DNA of 64,000 bases from Geminocystis sp. NIES-3708 (GCF_001548095.1 NZ_AP014815.1:3719656-3783655), one strand, 5' to 3'. Numbered from the stretch's first letter, positions 35,824-45,888 are shown. Notes: a model not told the origin generated them from the sequence alone. A program made the numbers and translations.

Positions 35824-38800
35824 ATGCCACGTCGTGAAGATATAAACAAAATACTTATTTTAGGTTCAGGACCGATTATTATTGGACAAGCCTGTGAATT
35901 TGACTATTCTGGGACACAAGCCTGTAAAGCACTACGAGAAGAAGGTTATCAGGTAGTTTTGGTTAACTCTAACCCTGCTACCATTATGACTGATCCTGAG
36001 ACGGCTGAACGTACCTATGTTGAACCGATTACTCCTGAAATTGTCGAAAAAGTAATCGCAAAAGAACGTCCTGATGCACTTTTGCCTACAATGGGAGGAC
36101 AAACTGCCCTTAATACCGCAGTATCTTTAGCTGAATCTGGAGTATTAAATAAATATGGAGTTGAGTTGATTGGTGCTAAGTTACCCGCTATTAAAATGGC
36201 GGAAGACAGAGAATTATTTAAAGAAGCGATGGCGAGAATTGGTGTACCTGTATGCCCTTCAGGTATCGCTAGTAACTGGGAAGAAGCTAAAGCTGTAGCG
36301 GAAGAAATTGGTACATATCCTTTGATTATACGCCCTGCTTTTACCATGGGTGGTACTGGTGGCGGTATTGCTTATAACCAAGAAGAATATGAAGAAATGG
36401 CAAAATTTGGGATTGATGCTTCTCCCATGTCTCAGATTCTCGTGGAAAAATCTCTCATTGGTTGGAAAGAATATGAGTTAGAAGTGATGCGCGATTTGGA
36501 AGATAATGTTGTTATTATCTGTTCCATCGAAAACATTGATCCTATGGGGGTACATACTGGAGATTCTATCACCGTAGCTCCTGCTCAAACTTTAACAGAT
36601 AAAGAATATCAAAGATTAAGGGATTATTCTAAAGCAATTATTCGAGAGATTGGGGTAGAAACAGGAGGTTCAAATATTCAGTTTTCCGTTAACCCTGTCA
36701 ATGGGGATGTTATCGTAATTGAAATGAACCCTCGTGTATCTCGTTCTTCTGCTTTAGCATCGAAAGCTACTGGTTTCCCTATCGCTAAATTTGCGGCAAA
36801 ATTAGCCGTAGGTTACTCTTTAGATGAAATTTCTAATGATATTACGAAGAAAACTCCTGCATCTTTTGAGCCAACTATCGATTATGTTGTTACGAAAATA
36901 CCACGTTTTGCCTTTGAAAAATTCCCTGGCTCATCTCCTGTTTTAACTACACAAATGAAGTCTGTCGGCGAAGCCATGGCGATCGGACGTACTTTTGCGG
37001 AATCTTTTCAAAAAGCCTTAAGATCTCTTGAAACTGGACGTTTTGGCTTTGGTTGTGATAAAAATGAGACTTTACCGACATTATCGCAAATTAGCTCTCA
37101 ATTACGCACTCCTAATCCTGAAAGAATTTTTAGTGTTTACCATGCTTTTCGTTTAGGTATGAGTGTTGAGCAAATTTATGAATTAACGGCGATCGATCCT
37201 TGGTTTTTGGATAAAATGCAGGAAATTGTTGATATTGAGAAGTTTATGAGACGTACTTCTTTACAAAAAATTACTGCTCCAGAAATGCGTTTTATTAAAC
37301 AATATGGTTTTAGCGATCGCCAAATTGCCTTTGCCACCAAAACCTCAGAGGATGAAGTGAGAGATTTTCGTAAATCTTTAGGTATTTTACCAATTTATAA
37401 ATTAGTTGATACTTGCGCCGCCGAATTTGAAGCTTTTACCCCTTACTATTATTCTACTTATGAAAGTGGAGAAAATGAAAGCATCCCCACCGATAGACGT
37501 AAAGTCATGATTTTAGGAGGTGGACCTAATCGCATCGGTCAAGGTATAGAATTTGATTATTGTTGTTGTCATGCCTCTTTCTCTCTCCAAGATGCAGGTT
37601 TTGAAACCATTATGGTTAACTCGAATCCTGAAACTGTATCTACAGATTATGATACTAGTGATCGCCTTTACTTTGAACCCTTAACGAAAGAAGATGTTTT
37701 GAATATCATCGAAGCAGAAAATCCTGAAGGGGTAATTATCCAATTTGGTGGACAAACACCGCTAAAATTAGCAGTACCATTGAAAAACTATCTTGCTGAT
37801 CCTAATACATTAGTAACAACCAAAATTTGGGGTACTTCTCCAGATTCTATTGATACTGCTGAAGATAGAGAAAAATTTGAGGCTATTTTAGGTGAATTAG
37901 ACATAAAACAACCCCCTAACGGTATCGCAAGAAGTTTTCAAGAATCGAAAATTATTTCTAATAAAATTGGTTATCCCGTAGTTGTTCGTCCTTCCTATGT
38001 ACTTGGTGGGCGTGGTATGCGTATCGTTTATAATGATACTGAATTAGAGCAATACATGAAATATGCTGTGGATATTGAGCCTGATCATCCTATTTTAATC
38101 GATAAATTCTTACAAAATGCCATCGAAGTTGATGTTGACGCTATCTGTGACATGACAGGAAAAGTCGTTATTGGTGGTATTATGGAACATATCGAAGAAG
38201 CAGGAGTACATTCGGGAGATTCTGCTTGTTCAATTCCTTATATTACTCTTTCTGACAATATTTTAACTACTTTGCGCACATGGACAGAAAAACTCGCACA
38301 ATCCTTAAAAGTAGTGGGTTTAATGAACATTCAATACGCTGTACAAGGTGAAACTGCTTATATTTTAGAAGCGAATCCTCGTGCATCTCGTACTGTACCT
38401 TTTGTGTCGAAAGCCATAGGACGACCTTTAGCGAAAATTGCTTCTTTAGTTATGTCGGGTAAAACCCTTGAGGAATTGGGGGTAACAGAAGAAATTATCC
38501 CTAAGCACGTTGCTGTTAAAGAAGCTGTATTGCCTTTTAATAAGTTTGCAGGTACAGATACTTTACTCGGACCTGAAATGCGTAGTACGGGGGAAGTAAT
38601 GGGCATAGATAGCGATTTTGGGAAGGCATTTGCTAAAGCTGAAATAGGTGCAGGCGTAGCAATTCATACCTCAGGCACTGTATTTATTTCCATGAATGAT
38701 AGAGATAAAGAAGCAATTGTACCTGTAGCTAAAGAGTTGGTAGAATTAGGTTTTAAAATTGTTGCCACCGAAGGTACAAAAAAAGTATTGATTGATCATG

Positions 38801-39069
38801 GTGTCAAAGATGTTGAATTAGTTTTAAAATTACACGAAGGTCGTCCTCATGTAGTTGATGCTATTAAAAATAAGCAAATTCAATTCATCATCAATACTCC
38901 TAATAGTGACGAAGAAACTCAAATGGATGGACGTAAAATTCGGCGATCGGCATTAGACTATAAGTTACCGATTATTACTACTATTGCTGGTGCAAAAGCT
39001 ACTGTTGAAGCAATTCGTTCTTTACAGTCAGAACCTTTACAGGTTAAGGCTTTACAGGATTATTTCTAA
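35824..39069 (+). CDS. carB: Carbamoyl phosphate synthase large subunit
   Basis: A 1081-residue CarB that makes carbamoyl phosphate for arginine and pyrimidines with CarA. Two homologous ATP-grasp halves are visible, each beginning with a nucleotide-binding start ([38 protein letters not shown]) and each with an [10 protein letters not shown]- or [10 protein letters not shown]-type motif. The C-terminal regulatory MGS-like domain starts near residue 945 ([15 protein letters not shown]). Full length. carA is not in this window. Confidence 0.98.
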   Translation: MPRREDINKILILGSGPIIIGQACEFDYSGTQACKALREEGYQVVLVNSNPATIMTDPETAERTYVEPITPEIVEKVIAKERPDALLPTMGGQTALNTAVSLAESGVLNKYGVELIGAKLPAIKMAEDRELFKEAMARIGVPVCPSGIASNWEEAKAVAEEIGTYPLIIRPAFTMGGTGGGIAYNQEEYEEMAKFGIDASPMSQILVEKSLIGWKEYELEVMRDLEDNVVIICSIENIDPMGVHTGDSITVAPAQTLTDKEYQRLRDYSKAIIREIGVETGGSNIQFSVNPVNGDVIVIEMNPRVSRSSALASKATGFPIAKFAAKLAVGYSLDEISNDITKKTPASFEPTIDYVVTKIPRFAFEKFPGSSPVLTTQMKSVGEAMAIGRTFAESFQKALRSLETGRFGFGCDKNETLPTLSQISSQLRTPNPERIFSVYHAFRLGMSVEQIYELTAIDPWFLDKMQEIVDIEKFMRRTSLQKITAPEMRFIKQYGFSDRQIAFATKTSEDEVRDFRKSLGILPIYKLVDTCAAEFEAFTPYYYSTYESGENESIPTDRRKVMILGGGPNRIGQGIEFDYCCCHASFSLQDAGFETIMVNSNPETVSTDYDTSDRLYFEPLTKEDVLNIIEAENPEGVIIQFGGQTPLKLAVPLKNYLADPNTLVTTKIWGTSPDSIDTAEDREKFEAILGELDIKQPPNGIARSFQESKIISNKIGYPVVVRPSYVLGGRGMRIVYNDTELEQYMKYAVDIEPDHPILIDKFLQNAIEVDVDAICDMTGKVVIGGIMEHIEEAGVHSGDSACSIPYITLSDNILTTLRTWTEKLAQSLKVVGLMNIQYAVQGETAYILEANPRASRTVPFVSKAIGRPLAKIASLVMSGKTLEELGVTEEIIPKHVAVKEAVLPFNKFAGTDTLLGPEMRSTGEVMGIDSDFGKAFAKAEIGAGVAIHTSGTVFISMNDRDKEAIVPVAKELVELGFKIVATEGTKKVLIDHGVKDVELVLKLHEGRPHVVDAIKNKQIQFIINTPNSDEETQMDGRKIRRSALDYKLPIITTIAGAKATVEAIRSLQSEPLQVKALQDYF

Positions 39070-39150
39070 TATTTTTAGTGGGGTGGTGCTAACTGCCCTA
39101 CTTTTGAGGGCTAGACTTTTTAAATTTGTAGTAAAAATGCATTTTTAAAA

Positions 39151-39346
39151 GTCGCTTTAGCAGATTTCGGCTATTAGCTTTGTCAATTTATTGCAAAGCG
39201 GTTTATGATTCGATCCTATGAATTAATTTAAGAAATTTTGATGAAATTTTAGGAAAAGTTCGATCTGACATTTTATCTTAGGTTATATATCATGGTATGC
39301 CAAGAAATAAATTTCATGGCTCATAGCAAAAGTCTGCTAAAGCGAC
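39151..39346. repeat. REPIN-like element, left of the RAYT gene
   Basis: A 196-bp element with perfect 14-bp inverted ends, GTCGCTTTAGCAGA and TCTGCTAAAGCGAC. Each arm holds an internal hairpin: GCTTTG/CAAAGC on the left and GCCA/TGGC around AT-rich arms on the right. A second copy lies on the other side of the transposase gene. Confidence 0.85.
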
Positions 39347-39411
39347 TAAGAGAAAAAATATTTTTTCGTTATGATCAAAAATTATTTCAGAGATGTATAT
39401 AAAAATAAATC

Positions 39412-39846
39412 GTGGCTTTATGGCGTTTATATTATCATCTTGTTTGGGATACAAAAGATAGACTTCCTTTAATCTTACCTAAGTATAAAGATGATTTATA
39501 CAATTATATAATTGGCAAATCTAATCATTTTGGTTGTATTGTTCATGGTGTTAATGGAATGCCTGATCATCTTCATGTTATTGTTTCTATTCCGCCTAAA
39601 ATATCTATTTCTGAATATGTGCAAAAAATTAAAGGCAGTACTTCTCATTATCTCACAGAAAAATATTTTTCCTCTTTTCAATGGCAAAAAGGTTACGGAG
39701 TTTTTTCTATTAGTCACAAAAATTTAGATCAGGCGATCGCATACGTTAAAAATCAAAAAAAACACCACGCAAATTCTAGGATTATTACCATATTAGAAGA
39801 AATCAAAAATGAAGATGATCCTCCTCTTAAATATTCTCAAAAATAA
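39412..39846 (+). CDS. REP-associated/IS200-like tyrosine transposase (RAYT)
   Basis: A 144-residue single-strand transposase of the Y1-HUH class. The HUH motif is HLH in GMPDHLHVIVSI. The nucleophile is probably the Tyr in QAIAYVKNQKKHH. The start WRLYYHLVWDTKDRLPL is typical. Translation appears to start at GTG 39412. No TnpB follows and no IS200 ends are seen. Instead it sits between two REPIN-like elements, the arrangement expected of a domesticated RAYT that propagates REP sequences. Confidence 0.85.
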   Translation: MALWRLYYHLVWDTKDRLPLILPKYKDDLYNYIIGKSNHFGCIVHGVNGMPDHLHVIVSIPPKISISEYVQKIKGSTSHYLTEKYFSSFQWQKGYGVFSISHKNLDQAIAYVKNQKKHHANSRIITILEEIKNEDDPPLKYSQK

Positions 39847-39860
39847 GAATGAAATCATAA

Positions 39861-40020
39861 TCGCTTTAGCGGATTTTCACTATTAGCTTTGTCAATTTAT
39901 TGCAAAGCGGTTCTTATCTTCATAGAATTCCATTAATTAGAGTACCATATTAGAAAAGATAAAAATGAATCCGCCAAGAAATAAATTTCACGGCTCATAG
40001 CAAAAGTCTGCTAAAGCGAC
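39861..40020. repeat. REPIN-like element, right of the RAYT gene
   Basis: 160 bp, same architecture as 39151-39346. It begins TCGCTTTAGC and ends AGTCTGCTAAAGCGAC, with the same inner blocks CTATTAGCTTTGTCAATTTA and GCTCATAGCAAAAG. The central part is shorter by about 35 bp. Confidence 0.85.
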
Positions 40021-40171
40021 TAACCGATAGACACATTTTTTCATTATTGTAATTGAAAAATTATCCCAGATGAATAAATTATCGATATTAATAAAATAAT
40101 TTGTTAGAATAAAACTAGAATTTTAATCAAATATTCGAGCTTTTTAGAGTGTTGATTTAATGTAAGTAAGG

Positions 40172-40185
40172 GTACGGTATCGTAC
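40172..40185. promoter_or_regulatory. Candidate Crp-family operator upstream of the Crp-type gene
   Basis: GTACGGTATCGTAC is a near-perfect palindrome of the GTA-N8-TAC form bound by NtcA-like Crp-family regulators. It lies about 57 bp before the regulator's start. A matching site is at 41081. A second palindrome, GTAACTTTGTTAC, follows at 40195-40207. Confidence 0.55.
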
Positions 40186-40242
40186 AGACAGTAAGTAACT
40201 TTGTTACAATAATTATTAGTATTCTGTTTTGTATGAAATACT

Positions 40243-40959
40243 TTGATTAGCAACAACTTAACTTCTTCAAATAAATTACTTAATCATTTATCTCTTTCCG
40301 AATATCAACAAATTGCTCCATATTTTCAAGAAGTTACATTAAAAGCAGGACAAATACTGTATGATCCTTACGATCCCATTACATTTGCCTATTTTCCCTT
40401 GACGGCAATGATTTCTTTAGTATCGATCATGGAAAATGGTGCAACCACAGAAATTGGTTTGATTGGTAATGAAGGCATGATTGGATTACCGATATTTTTA
40501 GGTGGAGAATATACGACGAGTCAGGTAATTGTACAAATAGCGGGGACAAGTCTCAAAATAAAAGCTCAGATATTAAAACAAGAATTTGCTAAAGGTGGAA
40601 CATTACAAAAAATATTATTACTTTATACTCAAGCTAGATTAACACAAATTGCTCAAAGTGCAACCTGTAATCGACAACATAAAATAGAAGCAAGATTAGC
40701 TCGTTGGTTGTTATCGGTTTATGATTCGGTGTTGATAGATGAATTACCATTAACCCAAGAATTTATTTCTAATATGTTGGGAGTTCGTCGTGCAGGAGTA
40801 ACTATAGCGGCAAATGGGTTACAAAAAAAAAGCATAATCAGCTATAACAGAGGAAAAATTGTTATTCTTGATCACGAAAAATTAAAAGAAACTTCCTGTG
40901 AATGTTATCGAGTGGTGGAAGAAGAATTTATCAGATTAATAGGCGCTCGAAGAGGTTAA
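40243..40959 (+). CDS. Crp/Fnr-family transcriptional regulator
   Basis: A 238-residue regulator with an N-terminal cyclic-nucleotide-binding-like beta barrel (about 15-130; LKAGQILYDPYDPI, TEIGLIGNEGMIGLP) and a C-terminal winged helix with recognition segment FISNMLGVRRAGVTIAANGL. The barrel lacks a clear cAMP-binding arginine motif, so the effector is unknown. The start is TTG at 40243. Divergence of the first residues makes it uncertain by a few codons. Palindromic GTA-N8-TAC sites precede this gene and the GGDEF gene, so it may control itself and its neighbour. Confidence 0.87.
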   Translation: MISNNLTSSNKLLNHLSLSEYQQIAPYFQEVTLKAGQILYDPYDPITFAYFPLTAMISLVSIMENGATTEIGLIGNEGMIGLPIFLGGEYTTSQVIVQIAGTSLKIKAQILKQEFAKGGTLQKILLLYTQARLTQIAQSATCNRQHKIEARLARWLLSVYDSVLIDELPLTQEFISNMLGVRRAGVTIAANGLQKKSIISYNRGKIVILDHEKLKETSCECYRVVEEEFIRLIGARRG

Positions 40960-41080
40960 ACAAAACAGACTTCAAGTATTAATAATACAAAGAAAAGAAG
41001 ACTGATTGATTTACTTATTCGTAACAAAAATATATGTAACTTCAATCTGTCTTGGCTTAAGGGTAAAAAAAGATAAAAAA

Positions 41081-41094
41081 GTACGATAACGTAC
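41081..41094. promoter_or_regulatory. Candidate Crp-family operator upstream of the GGDEF gene
   Basis: GTACGATAACGTAC has the same GTACGnTAnCGTAC form as the site at 40172. It lies about 170 bp before the GGDEF gene. Confidence 0.5.
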
Positions 41095-41263
41095 CGACAA
41101 ATTAGAAGATACAAATTAAAGTCAAATTAGATTAATACGTATGTGAATACACTTAAGTAAATATACGTGGTAGTACAAGGGTGTGAAAAATTATATTCTA
41201 CTGGAGAAATAATTAATTAAATTTTTCCTCTTATCATTTGTGATTTTGAAGGAGACTAAAATT

Positions 41264-42760
41264 ATGTCCTATCAAGTTTTTAATTCCACTTTACCCATTG
41301 TCAGGACAGAAGTTGATCAATTTTTAAAAAAATATTCCATTGACCATCCATATAAAAAAGCATTATCTCTACCTTATTTTCGTCAAAAATTTATCAGTAA
41401 AATACTTAATAATATTCCCAATAATCATATTTTAATTGATGAATGTCATGGTTTTGCTGATGATGCAACTTTTTGCATTGGTTTATTAGAAGAAAAACTA
41501 TTAATTAATCAGCAAATCATCGATAATATTTCAACAATAGTTAAAGAATATAATGAGTTTATAATGGCAAATAATAATATTAATAAGAATCACCAAAGAG
41601 ATAATTTTATTAATTTTTCTGAAGTCAATTGGTGGATTAGGATTGATACTGTTAAGCCTTCTATGACTTATTATTTTGGTCCATTTGATAATTTATTAGA
41701 AGCAACAGAAAATTATCATGGTTATGTTGAAGATTTAATGGAGGAAAAAGCAGAAGGTATAGCTTTTGACTTTCAATTCATCAATCCTCCTTCATTAACC
41801 ATTGAAAATGATACAGAAGATTTACGATTAGAAAATCAAGAATTATTAAAAAATTGGTTAGATGTGGAGCGAGAAAAAAAATATTATGAAAATTTATTTT
41901 TATTTTCCCCTGATAGTTGTTTAATTATAGATACAAATTCTGTGATCAAAGTTGTTAATAATCAAGCTGAAAAACTTTTACAAACAGACAAAAGTAATCT
42001 CATCAACCAATCTCTTAATAAATTTTTATGTCTTGATAATTTTCAGTCTTTTTTTGACATACTAGGAACATTCAATGGAGAATTAGATAATTCAATAAAT
42101 AATTCTTTTTCCTCTTTAAAATTAATATTACCTAATAATTCATCTATTATTGTAAGTATTAAAGCAGAAATAATTAAAAATATTCATAATGAGATAATTG
42201 GTTACTATTTGTCTCTTCACGATATAACTCAGTTACAACAAATGAAAGATGAGTTTTTCTACCAATCTCGTTATGATTCTCTTACAAATTTACCGAATCG
42301 TCGTTCATTATTAGAGTTTTTAGAAAATATTTTAGCTAAAGGAGAACAAAATCATTCTAATCAGTTTGCGGTATTATTTTTAGACATCAATAAATTTAAA
42401 CATATCAATGATTTTTTTGGGCATTCCATTGGAGATGAAGTGTTAATTAATTTCGCAAAACGATTAATCACCTGCGTCAGAAGTTGTGATCATGTAGCAC
42501 GATTAAGTGGTGATGAATTTATGATTGTCTTAACTCATATTCATTCTCCTCAAGAAGCCAAAGATTGTGCTTATCGCATTCAAAATTCTTTATCTACTTC
42601 TTTTCACATCAATCAAAAAGAAATTATGATTAGTGTCAGTATTGGTATTGTTATTGGTGATGTAACAACTGCTAATTTCTCAAACCTTTTATCCAATGCA
42701 GATATAGCTATGTATCAAGCTAAATCTAATGGACAACTTTTTTCTATGTATCGTTGTTAA
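41264..42760 (+). CDS. DUF1816-PAS-GGDEF protein (probable diguanylate cyclase)
   Basis: 498 residues from ATG 41264, which follows the strong site AAGGAG; an upstream GTG in frame is rejected. An unrecognised N-terminal region (1-105) comes first. A DUF1816-like segment follows (about 110-180; NWWIRIDTVKPSMTYYFGPF), a family otherwise found as a small cyanobacterial domain. Then comes a PAS domain (about 195-310), and a GGDEF domain (about 325-490) with the motif SGDEF at 415-419 and YDSLTNLPNRRSL before it. Ser in the first position is tolerated in some active cyclases, so c-di-GMP synthesis is likely but not certain. No EAL domain. Confidence 0.87.
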   Translation: MSYQVFNSTLPIVRTEVDQFLKKYSIDHPYKKALSLPYFRQKFISKILNNIPNNHILIDECHGFADDATFCIGLLEEKLLINQQIIDNISTIVKEYNEFIMANNNINKNHQRDNFINFSEVNWWIRIDTVKPSMTYYFGPFDNLLEATENYHGYVEDLMEEKAEGIAFDFQFINPPSLTIENDTEDLRLENQELLKNWLDVEREKKYYENLFLFSPDSCLIIDTNSVIKVVNNQAEKLLQTDKSNLINQSLNKFLCLDNFQSFFDILGTFNGELDNSINNSFSSLKLILPNNSSIIVSIKAEIIKNIHNEIIGYYLSLHDITQLQQMKDEFFYQSRYDSLTNLPNRRSLLEFLENILAKGEQNHSNQFAVLFLDINKFKHINDFFGHSIGDEVLINFAKRLITCVRSCDHVARLSGDEFMIVLTHIHSPQEAKDCAYRIQNSLSTSFHINQKEIMISVSIGIVIGDVTTANFSNLLSNADIAMYQAKSNGQLFSMYRC

Positions 42761-42954
42761 TTTTTTATTATCATTATGGGTTGGGTTTAAGAGAAAAATT
42801 AAGGTTAGAAACCTGACTATGGAAAAGTTTTAATGTACTACCACAAACCAAAAAGAAATTAAACTTAGATGTTGCACTAAAGATAAAATATACTGATGAG
42901 AAAAAAAATCTGAGTGATTATTAATTACTCATTATTAATTATTAGTTATTATTT

Positions 42955-44388
42955 ATGCCTTTCCAAGCTAATCCGATTAAATTTGGCACTGATGGCTGGC
43001 GTGGAGTCATTGCAGCAGATTTTACCTTTGAGCGTGTTGCAAAACTAGCCCCTTTATGCGCTCAAGTTTTACAAGAGTCTAACCCCAATTCTAATTTAAT
43101 GATAGTTGGTTATGATCGTCGTTTTATGGCAGAAGATTTTGCTTATCTAACAGCAGAAACTTTACAGACATCAGGCTTTGATGTATTATTATCAGAGGGT
43201 TTTGCTCCTACTCCTGCTTTTAGTTGGGCGGCGAAGGCAGAAAATGCTCTAGGGGCAATAGTTTTAACTGCTAGTCATAACCCAGCCAAATATTTAGGTT
43301 TAAAAGTAAAGGGTGGTTTTGGTGGTTCAGTCTCACAAGATGTTACAGCTAAAATTGAAGCACTTTTAGAACAGGATAGCCCAAAAGCCAATAAAAAAGG
43401 CACTTTAACATTATTTGATCCTTGGGAAAGTTATTGTAATCAATTGCGTTCTTTAGTTGACATAGATTTAATCAAAAATGCTATTATTTCAGGCAAATTA
43501 AAGATTTTAGTAGATGTAATGCACGGGGCGGCTTCCACGGGTTTAAGTCGTTTATTAGGCTGTGATATTCCTGAAATTAATTCTCAAAGAGATCCTTTAT
43601 TTGGAGGTGCTGCCCCTGAGCCTCTAGCCCGTTATATTCCTGAGTTATTTCGTCAGGTCAAAGAAACAGCAAAAAGTCATCCTCATAGCCTTAGAGTTGG
43701 TTTAGTATTTGATGGAGACTGCGATCGTATTGCCTCTGTGGATGGAAATGGCAATTTTTGTAGTACTCAGATTTTAATCCCTATTTTTATCGAACATTTA
43801 GCTACCCGCAAAAAACTTGAGGGAGAAATTGTTAAAACCGTCAGTGGCTCAGATTTAATCCCGAAAATAGCCGATTTATTCAAAGTGCCTCTTTATGAAA
43901 CTCCTATTGGTTATAAATATATTGCCGAAAGAATGTTAACTCATCAAGTATTGGTAGGAGGAGAAGAATCGGGAGGTGTTGGCTATAGTAATCATATTCC
44001 CGAACGTGATGCTTTATTATCAGCGTTATATGTATTAGAGGCTGTAGTAGAGTCTGGAAAAGATATAACTGAACTTTATGATAATTTACGTCACCAAGTC
44101 AACTTTGATTCTGCATACGATCGCATTGATTTAACTTTAGCAAACTTAGAGCAAAAAAATCAATTACAACAAAGATTAGAAAGCACTCCTTTAACAGAAA
44201 TTGCAGGGAAAAAAGTCACTAATTGTTTAGCCATTGACGGTTATAAATATCGCCTTGAAGATGACAGTTGGCTACTAATTCGTTTTAGTGGTACTGAGCC
44301 TTTGTTACGTTTATATTCCGAAGCTCCTACTTTAAAAATAGTACAGGAAAATTTAGCTTGGGCGAAAACATGGGCAAAGGGTAATTAG
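42955..44388 (+). CDS. Phosphoglucomutase/phosphomannomutase-family protein
   Basis: A 477-residue alpha-D-phosphohexomutase. The phosphoserine loop is TASHNP with S107. Metal-binding DGDCDR is present, the sugar-specificity loop is GGEESGGVG, and the phosphate-binding loop is RFSGTEPLLRLY. These enzymes interconvert 1- and 6-phosphates of glucose, mannose or glucosamine. GEESGG favours a gluco/manno substrate, but family members in cyanobacteria are not resolved by motif alone. Confidence 0.92.
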   Translation: MPFQANPIKFGTDGWRGVIAADFTFERVAKLAPLCAQVLQESNPNSNLMIVGYDRRFMAEDFAYLTAETLQTSGFDVLLSEGFAPTPAFSWAAKAENALGAIVLTASHNPAKYLGLKVKGGFGGSVSQDVTAKIEALLEQDSPKANKKGTLTLFDPWESYCNQLRSLVDIDLIKNAIISGKLKILVDVMHGAASTGLSRLLGCDIPEINSQRDPLFGGAAPEPLARYIPELFRQVKETAKSHPHSLRVGLVFDGDCDRIASVDGNGNFCSTQILIPIFIEHLATRKKLEGEIVKTVSGSDLIPKIADLFKVPLYETPIGYKYIAERMLTHQVLVGGEESGGVGYSNHIPERDALLSALYVLEAVVESGKDITELYDNLRHQVNFDSAYDRIDLTLANLEQKNQLQQRLESTPLTEIAGKKVTNCLAIDGYKYRLEDDSWLLIRFSGTEPLLRLYSEAPTLKIVQENLAWAKTWAKGN

Positions 44389-44511
44389 AAGACTAGAAGA
44401 CTGGGAGAATGGGAGACTAGAGGAGGAAAATGTGTTTATGCTTTTTTCCTATTGCTCAACTTCGACGAATGACGAATCACAACGACAAATAACCAATTAT
44501 TTATAGAAAAA

Positions 44512-45456
44512 ATGTCAAATCAAATTCAACCAAAATTAATTATTCACGGTGGTGCAGGTAGCTCATTAAAAGGGAAAGGTGGCTTAGATGCTGTACGCCA
44601 AGCGTTACATGAAATTGTAGCAGAAGTTTATCAATTATTATTAGAAGGAAAAAGTGCCACAGAAGCAGTAATCAAAGGATGCCAGTTATTAGAAGACAAT
44701 CCTCGTTTTAATGCTGGTACTGGTTCAGTATTACAATCTGACGGACAAATTAGAATGAGTGCATCTTTGATGGATGGTGAAAAACAAAGATTTAGTGGTG
44801 TCATTAATGTTTCTAGAGTAAAAAATCCCATTAATTTGGCTCAAACCCTCCAAAATCAAGAAGATCGAGTTTTATCAGATTACGGTAGTTTAGAATTACT
44901 AAGAGAATTAAAATACTCCATATATGATCCTTTAACAGACTTAAGATTACATGAATGGATTGAAGAAAGAAAAGAAAACTTCACCAGAAAAATGGCGGGA
45001 GTTGTTGCCGAAAGTAGCGAAAATGCTCGTCGAGGTACAATTGGAGTTGTCGCTTTAGATACACAAGGTAGAATTAGTGCTGGTACTTCTACTGGGGGTA
45101 AAGGCTTAGAAAGGATTGGTAGAGTTAGTGATTCGGCTATGCCTGCGGGAAATTATGCTAACTTTCAAGCGGGAGTAAGTTGTACGGGTATCGGCGAAGA
45201 TATTATTGATGAATGTTTAGCGGCTAAAGTCGTAATCCGTGCCACCGATGGTTTATCTTTAGCTGAAGCTATGGAAAAATCTATTAAAGAGGCTTCTGTT
45301 AATAAACGGGATTTAGGTGCGATCGCCCTTGATTGTCATGGTAAAATAGTATGGGGTAAAACCAGTGAAGTATTATTAGCGGCTTATCATAACGGTAAAA
45401 ATATTGGCGATTGTTTAGAATGGGATGATGATAAATTAATTAACATCAGTGAATAA
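44512..45456 (+). CDS. Isoaspartyl peptidase/L-asparaginase (Ntn type)
   Basis: A 314-residue plant-type asparaginase of the N-terminal nucleophile family. It self-cleaves before the catalytic threonine, T176 in NARRGTIGVVALD. Other landmarks are LIIHGGAG at the start, FNAGTGSVLQSDG, and STGGKGLERIGRVSDSAMPG-type substrate loops. It hydrolyses isoaspartyl dipeptides and asparagine. A 50-codon gene begins within its stop codon. Confidence 0.94.
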   Translation: MSNQIQPKLIIHGGAGSSLKGKGGLDAVRQALHEIVAEVYQLLLEGKSATEAVIKGCQLLEDNPRFNAGTGSVLQSDGQIRMSASLMDGEKQRFSGVINVSRVKNPINLAQTLQNQEDRVLSDYGSLELLRELKYSIYDPLTDLRLHEWIEERKENFTRKMAGVVAESSENARRGTIGVVALDTQGRISAGTSTGGKGLERIGRVSDSAMPAGNYANFQAGVSCTGIGEDIIDECLAAKVVIRATDGLSLAEAMEKSIKEASVNKRDLGAIALDCHGKIVWGKTSEVLLAAYHNGKNIGDCLEWDDDKLINISE

Positions 45457-45608
45457 TGAAGATTAAACGTCAATATATTATTCTTCTCTCACTCTTAATC
45501 TTAACGGCTACGATTATGCCTAATTATTGGCAATTGGGGATGACAGGAGTAGTCGGTTTTTTTCTGGCTTATTTAACTAAAGGTAGTCGTAAAGCGAAAA
45601 AACAATGA
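45456..45608 (+). CDS. Small membrane protein, 50 residues
   Basis: ATG 45456 shares its A with the asparaginase stop (TAATG), suggesting translational coupling. The product begins MKIKRQYIILLSLLILTATI. It has two hydrophobic stretches (8-20 and 30-42) separated by a short polar turn, and a strongly basic tail (KGSRKAKKQ), consistent with a hairpin membrane protein. A bidirectional terminator follows. No family recognised; the coupling and clean end support a real gene. Confidence 0.62.
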   Translation: MKIKRQYIILLSLLILTATIMPNYWQLGMTGVVGFFLAYLTKGSRKAKKQ

Positions 45609-45676
45609 GATTATAATGAGGACGTGATGAAAAAGTTTTTTAGCAAATCCTATTCCCTAAATCTTATCATCACAAA

Positions 45677-45711
45677 AAAAGGTAGAAATATTAGCATTTT
45701 TTCTACCTTTT
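45677..45711. terminator. Bidirectional terminator between the small gene and psbJ
   Basis: AAAAGGTAGAAA and TTTCTACCTTTT form a 12-bp perfect stem with an 11-nt loop. The flanking A and T runs give a U-tract in both directions. It serves the asparaginase unit (plus) and the psbEFLJ unit (minus). Confidence 0.85.
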
Positions 45712-45739
45712 CCCTTGTTTATTCTATTTTATCTTAATC

Positions 45740-45856
45740 TTATAAAGATGAGCCTAGACCAGCGTAAGCACCATAGAAAAATAATGCTACCACGGCTAAA
45801 ACACCCATTCCAGCAACTGTACCAACGATCCAGAGGGGAATTCTTGCATCTCCCAT
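45740..45856 (-). CDS. psbJ: Photosystem II protein J
   Basis: A 38-residue single-span PSII subunit near cytochrome b559, involved in plastoquinone exchange and assembly. It reads [20 protein letters not shown] with a membrane span (about 9-33) and the conserved end [14 protein letters not shown] precedes the ATG. Last gene of psbEFLJ. Confidence 0.97.
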   Translation of the reverse strand: MGDARIPLWIVGTVAGMGVLAVVALFFYGAYAGLGSSL

Positions 45857-45888
45857 AATGAAACCTCCTAAATTAAATAAAGTAGTTT

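Noticed and set aside
36015-38606. Minus-strand open frames inside carB
   Set aside because: Shadows of a long conserved gene; they lack start signals and recognisable products.
39496-39727. Open frames in other frames or on the other strand of the RAYT gene
   Set aside because: The HUH transposase frame explains this DNA; the others show no motif.
42761-42954. Search for tRNA or small RNA between the GGDEF and phosphohexomutase genes
   Set aside because: No cloverleaf, T-loop consensus or convincing hairpin found.
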